Shown: positions 18,457-27,713, counted from the first letter of the stretch. The stretch: 64,000 bases of DNA from an uncultured Collinsella sp. (GCA_900754745.1 CAAEEB010000043.1:1-64000); one strand, 5' to 3'. A program made the numbers and translations. Notes: generated from the letters alone by a model not told the origin.

Positions 18457-19986
18457 CTAGATGTTGAGCGTGTGATAGGTCACACTCGCACCCGGAGCGT
18501 CAACGGTCACGCAATAGGCCTCGGGATAGATGCGCGTCGAAAACACGAGCGCGCCATCGTTCACAAACACCTCGACCGAAGAGGCATCGCCAACAATGCG
18601 CACGTTACGAACCTCGTCGACGGGCTCCCAGCGCACGGTACGACCGCAGCCGGCAGAAGTGCGACCCTCGTCGGTAAATCGCATCTCAAAACGCGTGGGC
18701 AGTTCGCCCTCGGCGGGCACAAACGCCAGCTTCAGCTCGCCATCGACGGTTGCGGTAAACGCACCGTCGACACCGTCAACAACAACGTCAAAGCAGGTAT
18801 CGCCGGCAACCTCCAACGTGCCCGCCCCCACACGCACCGAGGCATAATGGTGCTCAATCTCGCGCGCCGGCTGTTGCAGCACCACGCCGTCGGCACCGGC
18901 TGTAAGCTCACGCGGCACCGTCATGCAGTGCTGCCAGCCACACGTCACGGTGGGGTCGTTGCCATAGGTCGGCTCATCGGGCATGCCCATCCAGCCGATC
19001 AGAATGTGGCGACCATCCTCGGACGTAAACTCCTGCGGAGCATAGAAGTCAAAACCGGCGTCCCACAGGCGGAACTCGCCCAGCTCATAGGCTCCGACAC
19101 CACCGGTAATTTCGCCCGTTACAGGCATGTAGCCAGCAGCGTATACGTTGCCGCGGTCCCAACGGCCGCCCTCAAGGCCCTGGGGCGAGAATGACAAAAA
19201 TGCAGCGGTATTGCCATTCGCATCGAGCTCGATATAGCCGGGGCACTCCCACATAAAGCCAAAACGCTCGGACGTAGACACACGGCTCTCGAGTTCCCAG
19301 CTCAGCATATCGGCCGAGCCGTACACCAAGATCTCGCCCACATCGCGACCGGCGCCCTCGCCATGCATGGCGCAAAAACGGCTCTCGACATGCGGCCCGT
19401 CAACGCGACGACGCGCGCCCAGCACCATGTGATAGCGACCGGCCTCATCGCGCCACACCTTGGGATCGCGCACGTGGCACGTCAGATCCTCGGGATAGTC
19501 CTCCGACGCCAGCACCACGCGCTTTTGGCTGAACGTCTGCCCATCGACACTCTCGACATACACGGTGTCGGCGCGACGGCCGGAGTTGACATAGTCAAAG
19601 ACGCCGCCCGCATCGGGGAGCTTAACGTTGCCGGTATAGAGCACGCGAATGCGGCCGTCCTCGGCAAGCGCGGAGCCCGAATACACGCCATGGCAATCGA
19701 ATGGCTCGTCGGGCAGCAGCGGGGCGCCAACGTAGTCCCACGTCATAAGATCGCGACTCGCCGCATGGCCCCACATCTTGACGCCGCCGTTCACATCAAA
19801 CGGGGCATACTGAAAGTACGCGTGAAATACGCCATCTGCCTGGCAAAGACCGTTGGGGTCGTTGAGCCAGCCCGCCGGCGGCATAATATGAAAGCGCTGG
19901 CCATACGCGCCATGACCGCACTCAGAGGCGGCGGCGTCAACAGCGGCGACCAGCTTTGCAAGGTCGCGACCAAGTGCATTAGACAT
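18457..19986 (-). CDS. scrB: Sucrose-6-phosphate hydrolase (GH32)
   Basis: This cytoplasmic GH32 enzyme cleaves the sucrose-6-phosphate delivered by the PTS into glucose-6-phosphate and fructose. The nucleophile aspartate lies in PPAGWLNDPNG (about residues 36-46). The conserved RDPKVW (about residue 170) and the acid/base glutamate in MWECPGYIELD (about residue 240) are present, followed by a C-terminal beta-sandwich domain with VEVFVNDGALVFSTRIYP. No signal peptide is visible. The length of 509 residues is normal. It follows scrA by about 107 bases with an intercistronic hairpin between them. Confidence 0.95.
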   Translation of the reverse strand: MSNALGRDLAKLVAAVDAAASECGHGAYGQRFHIMPPAGWLNDPNGLCQADGVFHAYFQYAPFDVNGGVKMWGHAASRDLMTWDYVGAPLLPDEPFDCHGVYSGSALAEDGRIRVLYTGNVKLPDAGGVFDYVNSGRRADTVYVESVDGQTFSQKRVVLASEDYPEDLTCHVRDPKVWRDEAGRYHMVLGARRRVDGPHVESRFCAMHGEGAGRDVGEILVYGSADMLSWELESRVSTSERFGFMWECPGYIELDANGNTAAFLSFSPQGLEGGRWDRGNVYAAGYMPVTGEITGGVGAYELGEFRLWDAGFDFYAPQEFTSEDGRHILIGWMGMPDEPTYGNDPTVTCGWQHCMTVPRELTAGADGVVLQQPAREIEHHYASVRVGAGTLEVAGDTCFDVVVDGVDGAFTATVDGELKLAFVPAEGELPTRFEMRFTDEGRTSAGCGRTVRWEPVDEVRNVRIVGDASSVEVFVNDGALVFSTRIYPEAYCVTVDAPGASVTYHTLNI

Positions 19987-20049
19987 ATCAAAGTCCTAAC
20001 GGATCGAAAGTTACAAGGCGCCAGAGATCGGCGCCAAATACGGGAAACA

Positions 20050-20072
20050 CCCGCGGGCATACAGCCCGCGGG
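20050..20072 (-). other. Intercistronic hairpin between scrA and scrB
   Basis: A 9-bp perfect stem CCCGCGGGC/GCCCGCGGG with a 5-base loop, followed on the minus strand by TGTTTCCCG. A second GGCGCC/GGCGCC pair lies just downstream. It may be a partial terminator or an RNA stabiliser that sets scrA above scrB expression. Confidence 0.5.
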
Positions 20073-20092
20073 CGCCCCTCAATCAAAAGCTC

Positions 20093-21493
20093 TTAGGCCT
20101 GCACGGAAGCCTTGGGCTCGTCCTTGTACAGGACAAACGAGACGGCAAAGGAAACCAGCGCGGCGACCGCAAACATGATCGCGTACTGCACGGGCTGGGC
20201 CAGGCACAGCAGGATACCAAAGATACCCGTAACGCCCGTGCCGGAGGCGGCCAGCGAGGTGAGCGCGCAGACCAAGGCACCGCAACCGCCGCCGATGCAG
20301 CCGGCGATGAAGGGCTTAAAGAAGCGCAGGTTCACACCAAAGATGGCCGGCTCGGTAATGCCCATGAAAGCGGACAGGGCCGAAGGAAGCGCCAGGCCCT
20401 TGATCTTGGCATCGCGGGTCTTAAAGGCAACGGCAAGCGCGGCACCACCCTGGGCGATGTTGGCGGCACTGGCGATGGGCAGCCAGTAGGTCACACCGTA
20501 CTGGGCGAGCTGGCCCAGGTCGATGGCGGTGTACATCTGGTGGATACCCGTAACGACCGTAGGGGCATAGAACAGGCCGACGATAAAGGAACCGATGCCA
20601 AAGGGCAGGGCGAGCAGGGCCTGAATCAGACCGAGAATGGCGTTCTCGGCCCACACGAAGATGGGGCCGACGGCAACGAGCGTCACGAGCACGGTCACGA
20701 ACACCGAGACGAGCGGGGTCACAAAGAGGTCGAACATCTCGGGAACGATCTTGTGCAGGCGCTTCTCGAGGAAAGCCAGAATAGCGCAGGCGATGACGAT
20801 GGGGATCACGTGGCCTTGATAACCGACCCACTCAAAGCTGTACACACCGGGGATGACGTTGACCATGGTCTGCACGCCCTCGGAGGCAACCGTGTAGGCG
20901 CTCTGCAACGAGGAGTTGATGAACGCACCACCGACGACGGCGCCCAGATACGGGTTGGCTCCAAAGGCCTTAGCGGCGGAGTAACCGATCAGGATCTGCA
21001 GGATGCCAAAGGACGTTCCCGAGACCAGGTCGGCAATCTTGTAGATAAAGTTATTGGTGTCGAGCGCGATAAAGCCGTTGGAGGCCATAAAGTTGAGGGC
21101 ACTCATAATGCCCAGCAGCAGGCCCGAAGCCACGATGGCGGGGATGATGGGGACAAAGACGTCGCCGAGCACCTTAATGGCACGCATAAAGATGTTCTGC
21201 TGCTGCACCGCGGCCTCCTTGACCTCGGCCTTGGTGGCAGCCTCGACGCCGCTGAGCGCAATGAACTCGTCGTAGACCTTGTTGACGGTGCCGGTGCCAA
21301 AAATAATCTGGAGCTGGCCTTGGGCCTCAAAGACGCCCTTGGCGCCGTCAATATTCTCGAGGGCCTCCTTGTCAACCTTCGCGTTATCGGCAATCACCAG
21401 GCGCAGACGCGTGGCGCAATGCGCGGCAGAGACGACGTTGTCGGCGCCACCGATGTTGTCGAGCACCTCTTGGGCTGATTTGCGGTAGTCCAT
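20093..21493 (-). CDS. scrA: PTS sucrose transporter, EIIBC components
   Basis: ScrA imports and phosphorylates sucrose. With the ATG at 21493 the protein has 466 residues, beginning MDYRKSAQEVLDNIGGADNV. The EIIB phosphocysteine is in AAHCATRLRLVI (about residue 26). The EIIC domain follows with many membrane segments and GHVIPIVIACAILAFLEKRLHK, and GITEPAIFGVNLRF, the substrate-domain signature. No EIIA domain is present, so a separate EIIA (often the glucose one) must donate phosphate. The longer frame to 21526 has no ribosome-binding site, whereas 21493 follows GGAGGAAAGGGAAG. Confidence 0.94.
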   Translation of the reverse strand: MDYRKSAQEVLDNIGGADNVVSAAHCATRLRLVIADNAKVDKEALENIDGAKGVFEAQGQLQIIFGTGTVNKVYDEFIALSGVEAATKAEVKEAAVQQQNIFMRAIKVLGDVFVPIIPAIVASGLLLGIMSALNFMASNGFIALDTNNFIYKIADLVSGTSFGILQILIGYSAAKAFGANPYLGAVVGGAFINSSLQSAYTVASEGVQTMVNVIPGVYSFEWVGYQGHVIPIVIACAILAFLEKRLHKIVPEMFDLFVTPLVSVFVTVLVTLVAVGPIFVWAENAILGLIQALLALPFGIGSFIVGLFYAPTVVTGIHQMYTAIDLGQLAQYGVTYWLPIASAANIAQGGAALAVAFKTRDAKIKGLALPSALSAFMGITEPAIFGVNLRFFKPFIAGCIGGGCGALVCALTSLAASGTGVTGIFGILLCLAQPVQYAIMFAVAALVSFAVSFVLYKDEPKASVQA

Positions 21494-21549
21494 GACTTCC
21501 CTTTCCTCCAACGGGCGCATGTGCACCCGGCCATCTTTGACACTTACAC

Positions 21550-21563
21550 TGTAATCGTTTTCA
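21550..21563. promoter_or_regulatory. LacI-type operator 1 upstream of scrA
   Basis: TGTAATCGTTTTCA, read on the other strand as TGAAAACGATTACA, fits the TGWAANCGNTNWCA consensus of LacI-family/CRE sites. It lies 57 bases upstream of the scrA start and is repeated exactly at 21576-21589. Confidence 0.8.
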
Positions 21564-21575
21564 GTTTCATATGCC

Positions 21576-21589
21576 TGTAATCGTTTTCA
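21576..21589. promoter_or_regulatory. LacI-type operator 2 upstream of scrA
   Basis: An exact second copy of TGTAATCGTTTTCA, 26 bases from the first. Spacing of about 2.5 helical turns between two sites is consistent with cooperative binding by the neighbouring LacI-family repressor, or with one repressor site and one CcpA-like site. Confidence 0.8.
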
Positions 21590-21677
21590 CAGTAGGGTGA
21601 ACGGCAGGAAAAAGCCGGTGAATGGTAGTTTTACGGCAAAAACAGGGGCCTCAAAGGCAGGCAGACATGCCATAAGC

Positions 21678-22649
21678 CTAGACATTCATAAGTTGATGGC
21701 CGAGTTTGAGCGTCTTGAGACCGCTCTCCCCCTCCACGCCATCGAGCGTGTTGAGCAACATATTGGTCGCCTCGACGCCACTGGTCAGGTAGCCATAATG
21801 CACGGTGGGAATGCCGCCCGTCAGCGCGCGCAAAAACGCGTTGTCGCCAAAACCGCTCACGCGGTGTATACCCTCGCCCATGCCGCGAACCTCATCGATG
21901 GCACGCAGCGCGCCCGCCGCCATGGTGTCGGTCGCGCACGCGATAAACGAAACATCGGGGTCGACGGAAAGCAGTTCACGCGCCGCACCATAGCCCGAGT
22001 CGAGCGTAAACGAGCCCAGGCGAATCAAGGCGGCATCGAGCGGGTTGCCCGCGGCGCGCAAGCCGGCCTCAAAACCGCGACGGCGGTCATAACCAGCCGC
22101 GCGGTCTTCTTCGGTAACTCCAATGTAGGCGATCTTGCCATCTACCCGACCAGCGAGCGCCTGGCCCAGCTCAAAGGCAGCCTCGTAATCGTCGTGATAG
22201 ACGCACGCCGCGCCCTCGACGTTTTGGCCGATCAGCACAATGGGCACACGGCACGATTCAATCGCCCGACGGTGCTCGTCGGTAATCATAGTTGCCACCA
22301 GCACAATGCCATCGACCGGATGGTTTTGGAATAAATCGAGGTATTCGAGCTCACGATCTGGTGCGTTGTCGGTATTGGCAAGCAGCATCTGGTAGCCACG
22401 GCGACCGAGCACCTGGCCAATTCCGGCGGTAATGCGGCTCACGGATTCCGAGTTGATCTTGGGCACGATGACGCCGATGAGCTTGGTGGAGCCGGTGCGC
22501 AGCGCGCGAGCCTGGCTGGACCGCACGTATCCGGTCAGCTCAATCGCCTGCTTAATGCGCTCGGCCTTGTCCGCCGAGATATATCCACCGTTGAGGTAGC
22601 GCGAGACGGCGGCGCTCGAAACGCCCGCCAGCTCAGCCACATCTTTCAT
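21678..22649 (-). CDS. scrR: LacI-family sucrose operon repressor (ScrR)
   Basis: The N-terminal HTH reads MKDVAELAGVSSAAVSRYLN, with the hinge helix near SSQARALRTGSTKLIGVIVP. It is followed by a periplasmic-binding-protein-like sensor domain (about residues 50-323) containing IVLIGQNVEG, YDRRRGFEAGLRAAG, FIACATDTMAAGALRAI and HYGYLTSGVEATNMLL. The reading frame extends to 22691, but that region contains an operator palindrome, so the start at 22649 (or a nearby GTG) is preferred. Its position upstream of scrA, in the same direction and next to three matching operators, makes it the likely sucrose- or fructose-responsive repressor. Confidence 0.88.
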   Translation of the reverse strand: MKDVAELAGVSSAAVSRYLNGGYISADKAERIKQAIELTGYVRSSQARALRTGSTKLIGVIVPKINSESVSRITAGIGQVLGRRGYQMLLANTDNAPDRELEYLDLFQNHPVDGIVLVATMITDEHRRAIESCRVPIVLIGQNVEGAACVYHDDYEAAFELGQALAGRVDGKIAYIGVTEEDRAAGYDRRRGFEAGLRAAGNPLDAALIRLGSFTLDSGYGAARELLSVDPDVSFIACATDTMAAGALRAIDEVRGMGEGIHRVSGFGDNAFLRALTGGIPTVHYGYLTSGVEATNMLLNTLDGVEGESGLKTLKLGHQLMNV

Positions 22650-22673
22650 CTTTACCACAAGCACCCCTGTCAT

Positions 22674-22687
22674 TGAAATCGCTTTCA
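22674..22687. promoter_or_regulatory. LacI-type operator at the scrR start (autoregulation)
   Basis: TGAAAGCGATTTCA is a perfect match to the LacI/CRE-type palindrome TGWAANCGNTNWCA, about 25 bases upstream of the scrR start. It shares the CG-centred core with the two scrA operators and suggests autorepression. Confidence 0.75.
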
Positions 22688-22776
22688 CCATAATACCCGC
22701 GAGCGCGCCCAGTGAATCAACTTCGCCCGCGCATGTCAGAGAAACGTCAGCGAGCGGGCAGCTGCCGTGGCGAGGT

Positions 22777-22832
22777 GCCGCGAAAGAGGAGCGAAGCGTA
22801 CTTTATGTACGCGAGCGACGGTTTGAGCGGCA
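22777..22832. repeat. Dispersed 55-bp palindromic repeat, copy 2
   Basis: Near-identical to 15011-15065, bounded by GCCG and CGGCA and centred on GCGTAC-TTTAT-GTACGC. Four small substitutions and one extra base separate the copies. It lies in the scrR-DUF4956 gap. Confidence 0.85.
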
Positions 22833-22836
22833 GATC

Positions 22837-22962
22837 GCCCGGCAGATGCCCGCGCAGCGTCGAGCGGTCCGGCGTTCGTCAGAACGCCGGAACATAATAG
22901 CCCGGCAGATGTCCGCGCAGCGTCGGCCGGTCCGGCGTTCGGCAGAACGCCGGAACCAAGTT
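22837..22962. repeat. Two tandem 63-bp repeats, each with a strong hairpin
   Basis: Units 22837-22899 and 22900-22962 both begin GCCCGGCAGATG and both contain TCCGGCGTTC-NNNN-GAACGCCGGA, a 10-bp perfect stem with a 4-base loop. The second hairpin ends at the stop codon of the DUF4956 gene, so the tandem pair probably serves as the 3' end of the pel operon transcript. The rest of this gap (22692-22776) shows nothing I can identify. Confidence 0.85.
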
Positions 22963-23626
22963 AGCCGTGATATTCGCCGTTGTACTGGATGAGCGTTAGG
23001 TCCTCAACGCCGTCGAGCGCACGGATCGCGTCCGCATAGGGCATGTCAACGCCGTCCGAGAACACCTCGACGGACATCTCCACCTTGTCGCCGCGCATGG
23101 TCTTGGACTTCACCGTGAACTTGGTGCGACCAAAGGCGCGCACGATATCGTCGCCCGTGGTCTGGCCCGTATAGTGGATCACCATCATGTACACGCGCGC
23201 CTTGTCCTGGTGCGCCGCAAAGCCCGCGATCATCACCACGATTACCACGGCAGTAAGCCCCACGAGCGCATACATGCCGGCGCCCGCCGTAATGCCCGTG
23301 GTAATGGCCCAAAAAAGATACAGCAGGTCGAGCGGGTCCTTGACCGCTGTACGGTAACGCACGATCGACAAAGCGCCCACCATACCGAGTGAGATGACCA
23401 CGTTGGTCGAGATCGCGAGCGTCACCATGCAGGTGAGCACGCACATGCCCACGAGCGTCACGGCAAAGCTGCGCGAGTACACCACGCCCGTAAAGAAACG
23501 CTTGTACACGTGGTAGATCAAAATACCCATGGCCAGCGCCACGAGCAGCGACAGACCGATCTTGGCAGGGTCGACCTGGCCAAACGCCTCCAGAACGGAG
23601 TTCTTAAAAAAGTCCCTGGTGCTCAT
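22961..23626 (-). CDS. DUF4956 family membrane protein
   Basis: This 221-residue protein has four or five hydrophobic segments in the first 150 residues (LSLLVALAMGILIYHVYKRF, FAVTLVGMCVLTCMVTLAIS, then VGALSIVRYRTAVKDPLDLL, the family hallmark). A soluble C-terminal alpha/beta domain follows (FTVKSKTMRGDKVEMSVEVF). DUF4956 proteins often accompany VTC-domain and CotH genes; the biochemical role is unknown. It starts 3 bases after the VTC-like gene and ends the eight-gene pel operon. I infer a membrane partner of the polyphosphate-polymerase-like protein. Confidence 0.88.
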   Translation of the reverse strand: MSTRDFFKNSVLEAFGQVDPAKIGLSLLVALAMGILIYHVYKRFFTGVVYSRSFAVTLVGMCVLTCMVTLAISTNVVISLGMVGALSIVRYRTAVKDPLDLLYLFWAITTGITAGAGMYALVGLTAVVIVVMIAGFAAHQDKARVYMMVIHYTGQTTGDDIVRAFGRTKFTVKSKTMRGDKVEMSVEVFSDGVDMPYADAIRALDGVEDLTLIQYNGEYHG

Positions 23627-23629
23627 GGT

Positions 23630-24421
23630 CTAAATATCCCCTCGGTTCTCAAAGTCCGATTCCCAGTAATTAAATCCGCGCAGGTAGGCGGTCTTTTCGT
23701 AGCACAGGCAGTACTTGGAAACCGCCGTGAGCTCTGCGGCGCCCGGTGGCACCATATCGCGCACAAGCTGCGGACAAAACTCCGTAAACTTGACCTCCAT
23801 CACCAGTTTGCCAGGTTCTAGCACCGGCAGCGCGGGCAGCGTTAGGTCAAAGATATCGAAGCTTCCCACCGCGGCGCGCACGTTCATGTCAAACGTAATG
23901 CGCACGGTGCCTTCGTCCATCACCCACGGCTCGCGCTCGTAATCCACGATGGTCCGCGGGCGCATCATGTTGCAGATGCACTCGATGTAGAACTCACGGC
24001 AGAGCTGGTGTGGACTCCGCAGCAAAAAGTCGTAATCGCCGGCCAGGATCTGCTCAAACTCGTCGCGCGTGAGCGGCGCGTCCTCCTTATAGATCCAGCC
24101 GCCGTACTTCTTTTTGCGCTCGAGCTTAATCACCTTGTCGCTGCCGTTATAGATGCGCACGCGATACTTTTTGCGCATAAGAATGCCGGCATCCTTTTCC
24201 TCGTACGCCGAGTTGCAGTAATCGTCAAAGTACAGGCTGCGGATGGTATAGCCACCCGCCTGCGCATGCTTGTCCAGGTTAAAGACCGGCGCCATGCGAC
24301 AGGCCAGCGCGGCATGCTCGCCCTCGTTAATGAGATATTTGAGCTCGTGGCGATAGCGCTCCTGCGTAGTGCGCGCGGGCGGAGCGGCCAGGTGCTCAAG
24401 CAGCGCGCTAGCCCTCCTCAT
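23630..24421 (-). CDS. VTC/polyphosphate-polymerase-domain protein
   Basis: The protein contains the VTC core: ERYRHELKYLINEGEHAAL (about residue 22), YTIRSLYFDDYCNSAYEEKD, RKKYRVRIYN, IKLERKKKYGGWIYKEDAPL (tunnel lysine/arginine ladder), YEREPWVM, VRITFDMNVRA and LVMEVKFTEFCPQLV (acidic metal ligand), ending with SKYCLCYEK. In yeast Vtc4 this fold makes polyphosphate from ATP inside a basic tunnel; in bacteria the role is not established. The ATG at 24421 follows TGGAGGAC and overlaps the CotH-like frame by 14 bases, so I prefer it to the frame start at 24448. Its place in the pel operon suggests a role with exopolysaccharide or the cell envelope. Confidence 0.88.
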   Translation of the reverse strand: MRRASALLEHLAAPPARTTQERYRHELKYLINEGEHAALACRMAPVFNLDKHAQAGGYTIRSLYFDDYCNSAYEEKDAGILMRKKYRVRIYNGSDKVIKLERKKKYGGWIYKEDAPLTRDEFEQILAGDYDFLLRSPHQLCREFYIECICNMMRPRTIVDYEREPWVMDEGTVRITFDMNVRAAVGSFDIFDLTLPALPVLEPGKLVMEVKFTEFCPQLVRDMVPPGAAELTAVSKYCLCYEKTAYLRGFNYWESDFENRGDI

Positions 24422-26176
24422 ACGTGTCCTCCACGACCTTGCCGCCATCTTGCACGTAAAAACACTTCATCCCGTACTGTTTGCCGTCGTCGGTCACATA
24501 ATAGTCAAACGCATCTTGCGTATAGCCGTCGGAGTTGATGGCGCGCACGCGCACAAAATACTGGCCGGTATCGGGTGCATCGCAGGTCACCTCGGGCAGC
24601 AGCACGTCCTCGGCCTTAAAGACCACGTCGCTTATGGCATAGTCACGCGCCAGCTCCACGGTATAGCGGATGTCACGCGCCTTAAAGTCGTAAGACGCGT
24701 CCCAATTCACGCGCAGCTTACCGTTATCGATCTGCGGCACGCCAATGTAGAACGGCATGGGCTTTTTATAGCTCTCGCGAAAGCTCTTATAGTTCTCCTC
24801 GATCTCGGAAGGAATCGCCGCGGCAATCTGCTTGTATTCGTCCTTGGTCACGGGCAGATTCTCCAGGTCGGGCGCAGCAAAGACGAGCGGCTCCGTGACC
24901 TCGCGATAATGCTCGACCATCTTGCTCAGTCGCTCCTCGGTCAAATACGAGCGCAAGTCCTTGACGGCACGGTCGAGTTCGCTGCGGAACGACTTACTGC
25001 GCAACGCGCGGTTAAACAACACGTTGCCCCAGTAGTTGCTCACGCCGCGCTCCCAGCTCGCATAATCCGAGAATCCCGTCAGGCTCAACTCGAGCTTGCG
25101 CAGCATGCCGTCGTTATCCCAATCCAGGATGTACCAACCTTGGAGTTAAGCGGGCTGTACAGATAGCAGTTACGGTTCTGCGTGTCGCAATTGCCCGTCA
25201 AGATCTGAAACGCCATCCAATAGACCAGGTTTTCAGTATCGAAGTAGGTGTCGAGCACATCGTCGATCTTTTGCGTATCGTCGTTGAGCGCATCGAGCAT
25301 CTCGATTAACTTGGTATGGTCCGAATCGCCCTTAATCTCGAGCATGCCCTCAAACGCCGTCTGGTTATAGTCGGGGTCATCGGTGAGCTTAATAGTGTCC
25401 TCAAAGCGATGGAAATCGAAGCTGTTCACCTTATACAGGTGCCCGTTCTTATCCAGTCCGTGGGCCTTGAGCGCCGTTTTGTTGAGCTGCTCGACCTGCG
25501 TAAACAGTCCGTAGTCCTCAAAGGTGTCGTTAGATTTTTCGGTCTGGTCGCACACCCATAAGTGCACAAACTGCGTGCGCAGGCCCATCATCTGGGGAAT
25601 GCCACGGATCAGATCGTAGGCCATCTTGTTACGAAAACGCATGCCCTCGCCCATGTGCTTGTTGAGCGCAATCGCGCGCTGCTGGCGCCACGTGCCCTTG
25701 CCCTTTTTGAGCTCCACCTTGTAGTTCTTTTGCGTATAGGTACTCGACGTCTGACCGCGCACCTGCACCGTGGCGTTGGGTGCCTCCTCGCCATAGCCGA
25801 CCTCGCCAGCAACGGGGCCCTTATCATCGCCAGGCTGCAGCAGGCCCATAACCTGATAGCGCGTCACGCCCATGTCGGCATAGTCGTAGACCGAGTAGGT
25901 ATTGATCTCGGCCCAGCTATGATCGGTATTCTCGGAGCTGTTGCCGCGCGAGACCGTCAGGTACATGCATACGATGCCCGAGTCATCGTAGACCTCGTAC
26001 AGCTCATCCTTGTCGCGAAGATGCTTGGTCTCGCTAGACGCATCGGCCTTTTTAATCTTGCCTTGCTTCTTGGTCTTTTTTGTCGAGGATTCGTCCTGCG
26101 AAGAGCAGCCCGAAAGCAGCAATGTGCCGGCAGCCGCCTCAATCAAGCGGCGACGCGATATCATCCTATCGGTCAT
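24408..26176 (-). pseudogene. CotH-like lipoprotein, frameshifted
   Basis: The 5' part (26176 down to about 25140) starts MTDRMISRRRLIEAAAGTLL with a lipobox (LLSGCSS, possibly Tat-type because of the RRR). It carries CotH-family motifs: VQVRGQTSSTYTQKNYKVEL, ALNKHMGEGMRFRNKMAYDL and FEDYGLFTQVEQLNKTALK. Near 25135-25142 the frame breaks: AACTCCAAGGTTGGTACATCC needs one more base to continue as K-V-W-Y-I-L-D-W-D-N-D-G. The 3' part (25106 to 24408) continues in the other frame with LTGFSDYASWERGVSNYWGN and a C-terminal FN3-like domain. CotH proteins resemble secreted kinases. One missing base could be a true mutation, phase variation or a sequencing error. It overlaps pelG by 11 bases. Confidence 0.85.
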
Positions 26177-27710
26177 CAGGACCTCCCCAACGATTGCGAT
26201 ACACGCGAACCACCGTGCGCTCAAACGCACCATGCGGCTCGCCCTCTAGACGCAGTTCCTCGTAGCGCTGTTCGGCACGGTCAAGCAAGCGGCCCAGATC
26301 CGTAAAGCGCCCCGTCTTGTCGGTCGCCACAATGGGCTGCTGGCTCAGAATACGATACGGCAAGTTGGCGGTATAGGTATCGAGCCGCATTAGGGCCACA
26401 ACAAAAAACACCGCCGCGCCGAGCAAAAAGCCAAAGCCATAAAACTGCTGCGGAAAGAACAGCGAGACGACGGTCGCCAGCCCCGCCACGCCCGCGAACA
26501 GCCCGGAGGCAAGCACGGCGCCCTTGTAGTCGGTAAAGTACAGCAAGATCAGCAGAATCGTATTGCCCACGGCATACAGGCCATAGCCCACGCACAGCGT
26601 ACGGAAATACCCGTGCATCAGGTTGTTGAAGCCCAGTGGCAGGGCCGAGAGCACCGTGGTCTCGAGCGAGATGACTGCTGCTGTCACAAACAGCTGCTTG
26701 AGCGCGCAAAACCGCAGCTCCCGGTTGAGCGTGGCGAGCATTTCCTCCTCGGCCACCACGATGTCGCCCACCACGCCGCCGTCGTTAAAAAGGCTGTAGT
26801 AGTCGCGATAGCGCGGATAGAAGTTGACCTCGACCGACACCACAAAGTTGACGGTCGTGACCAGAATGGTCAAAAACGCAAGCAACGCCGGCACATCATG
26901 ATAGGGCGCGCCGTAAAACAGACCTTTGACCTGCACGCCAATGGGCCCTGCCCAAATAATCACCAGGTGCGCAAAGAGCCCCAAATTGGTAAACAAGCCC
27001 GTGAGCGCCAGCGGCATAAATTGGTCGAGCCAGCGCAAAAAGAGCCAGGGGCTGCGATCGCTCTGAGGAAAATACCGGTACAGCAGCACCACGTCCCAGG
27101 CGAGCATCACACCGTAGCCCAGGGCGATCGAGGCCAGCAGCCCCTCGACCGGCGGCAGCCCCAGCGCCAGCGCGGCCAGGGCGCACAGGCATGCCACGCC
27201 AATGGCCGCGGCAAAGCTGCACAGAATGCCGCGGTAATCCTTGATGGCCGTGAGATAGCTCATGCCGTTCCAGTTGACGATCATTATGTTGAACAGCCAC
27301 AGGCACAGCAGCCCCTGCAACAGCGTGGCGCCCGAAAACAGCAAAAAGATGCCGTAGAGCACCGTGCCCGCAACGAGCATGATGGCATTGGAGCCCCAAA
27401 ACGAGGGCAGGATCTCTGTGTCGCGCTCGGCAAAGAGCATGTCGGCCAAAAAGCGTGTGACCGGCATGGAGAAAAAGCTCGTGAGCGTAAGCGACGCCAG
27501 CAGCGTATAGGTCACCATGCACACCAGCAGGTCCTGGTTGGCACGGCCCACACCCCACAGGCCGCACAGCACCAAAATGCCCACCTGCAACAGTACGCCC
27601 AGCAGCATGGGGCCCGTGCACACAATGCCAGCGTAGCCGTAGGCACGCATCGTGGCAAACAGACCCTTGCGTCTAAACAGGCGTTTGAGCTCAAAACCGA
27701 TTCCGGCCAA
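26166..27710 (-). CDS. pelG: Pel exopolysaccharide inner-membrane protein PelG
   Basis: PelG is the MOP/Wzx-like transporter of the Pel polysaccharide secretion complex. The N-terminus MAGIGFELKRLFRRKGLFAT is diagnostic for the family. About twelve hydrophobic segments follow, for example YAGIVCTGPMLLGVLLQVGI, FSMPVTRFLADMLFA (the conserved TR near the third segment) and FGFLLGAAVFFVVALMRLDT. The length of 514 residues is close to that of known PelG proteins. It starts 3 bases after pelF and overlaps the CotH-like gene by 11, so it lies inside one operon. Confidence 0.93.
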   Translation of the reverse strand: MAGIGFELKRLFRRKGLFATMRAYGYAGIVCTGPMLLGVLLQVGILVLCGLWGVGRANQDLLVCMVTYTLLASLTLTSFFSMPVTRFLADMLFAERDTEILPSFWGSNAIMLVAGTVLYGIFLLFSGATLLQGLLCLWLFNIMIVNWNGMSYLTAIKDYRGILCSFAAAIGVACLCALAALALGLPPVEGLLASIALGYGVMLAWDVVLLYRYFPQSDRSPWLFLRWLDQFMPLALTGLFTNLGLFAHLVIIWAGPIGVQVKGLFYGAPYHDVPALLAFLTILVTTVNFVVSVEVNFYPRYRDYYSLFNDGGVVGDIVVAEEEMLATLNRELRFCALKQLFVTAAVISLETTVLSALPLGFNNLMHGYFRTLCVGYGLYAVGNTILLILLYFTDYKGAVLASGLFAGVAGLATVVSLFFPQQFYGFGFLLGAAVFFVVALMRLDTYTANLPYRILSQQPIVATDKTGRFTDLGRLLDRAEQRYEELRLEGEPHGAFERTVVRVYRNRWGGPDDR

Positions 27711-27713
27711 CGG

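Noticed and set aside
22837-22962. CRISPR array
   Set aside because: Only two units in direct contact, no spacers and no cas genes nearby; it is a tandem hairpin repeat.
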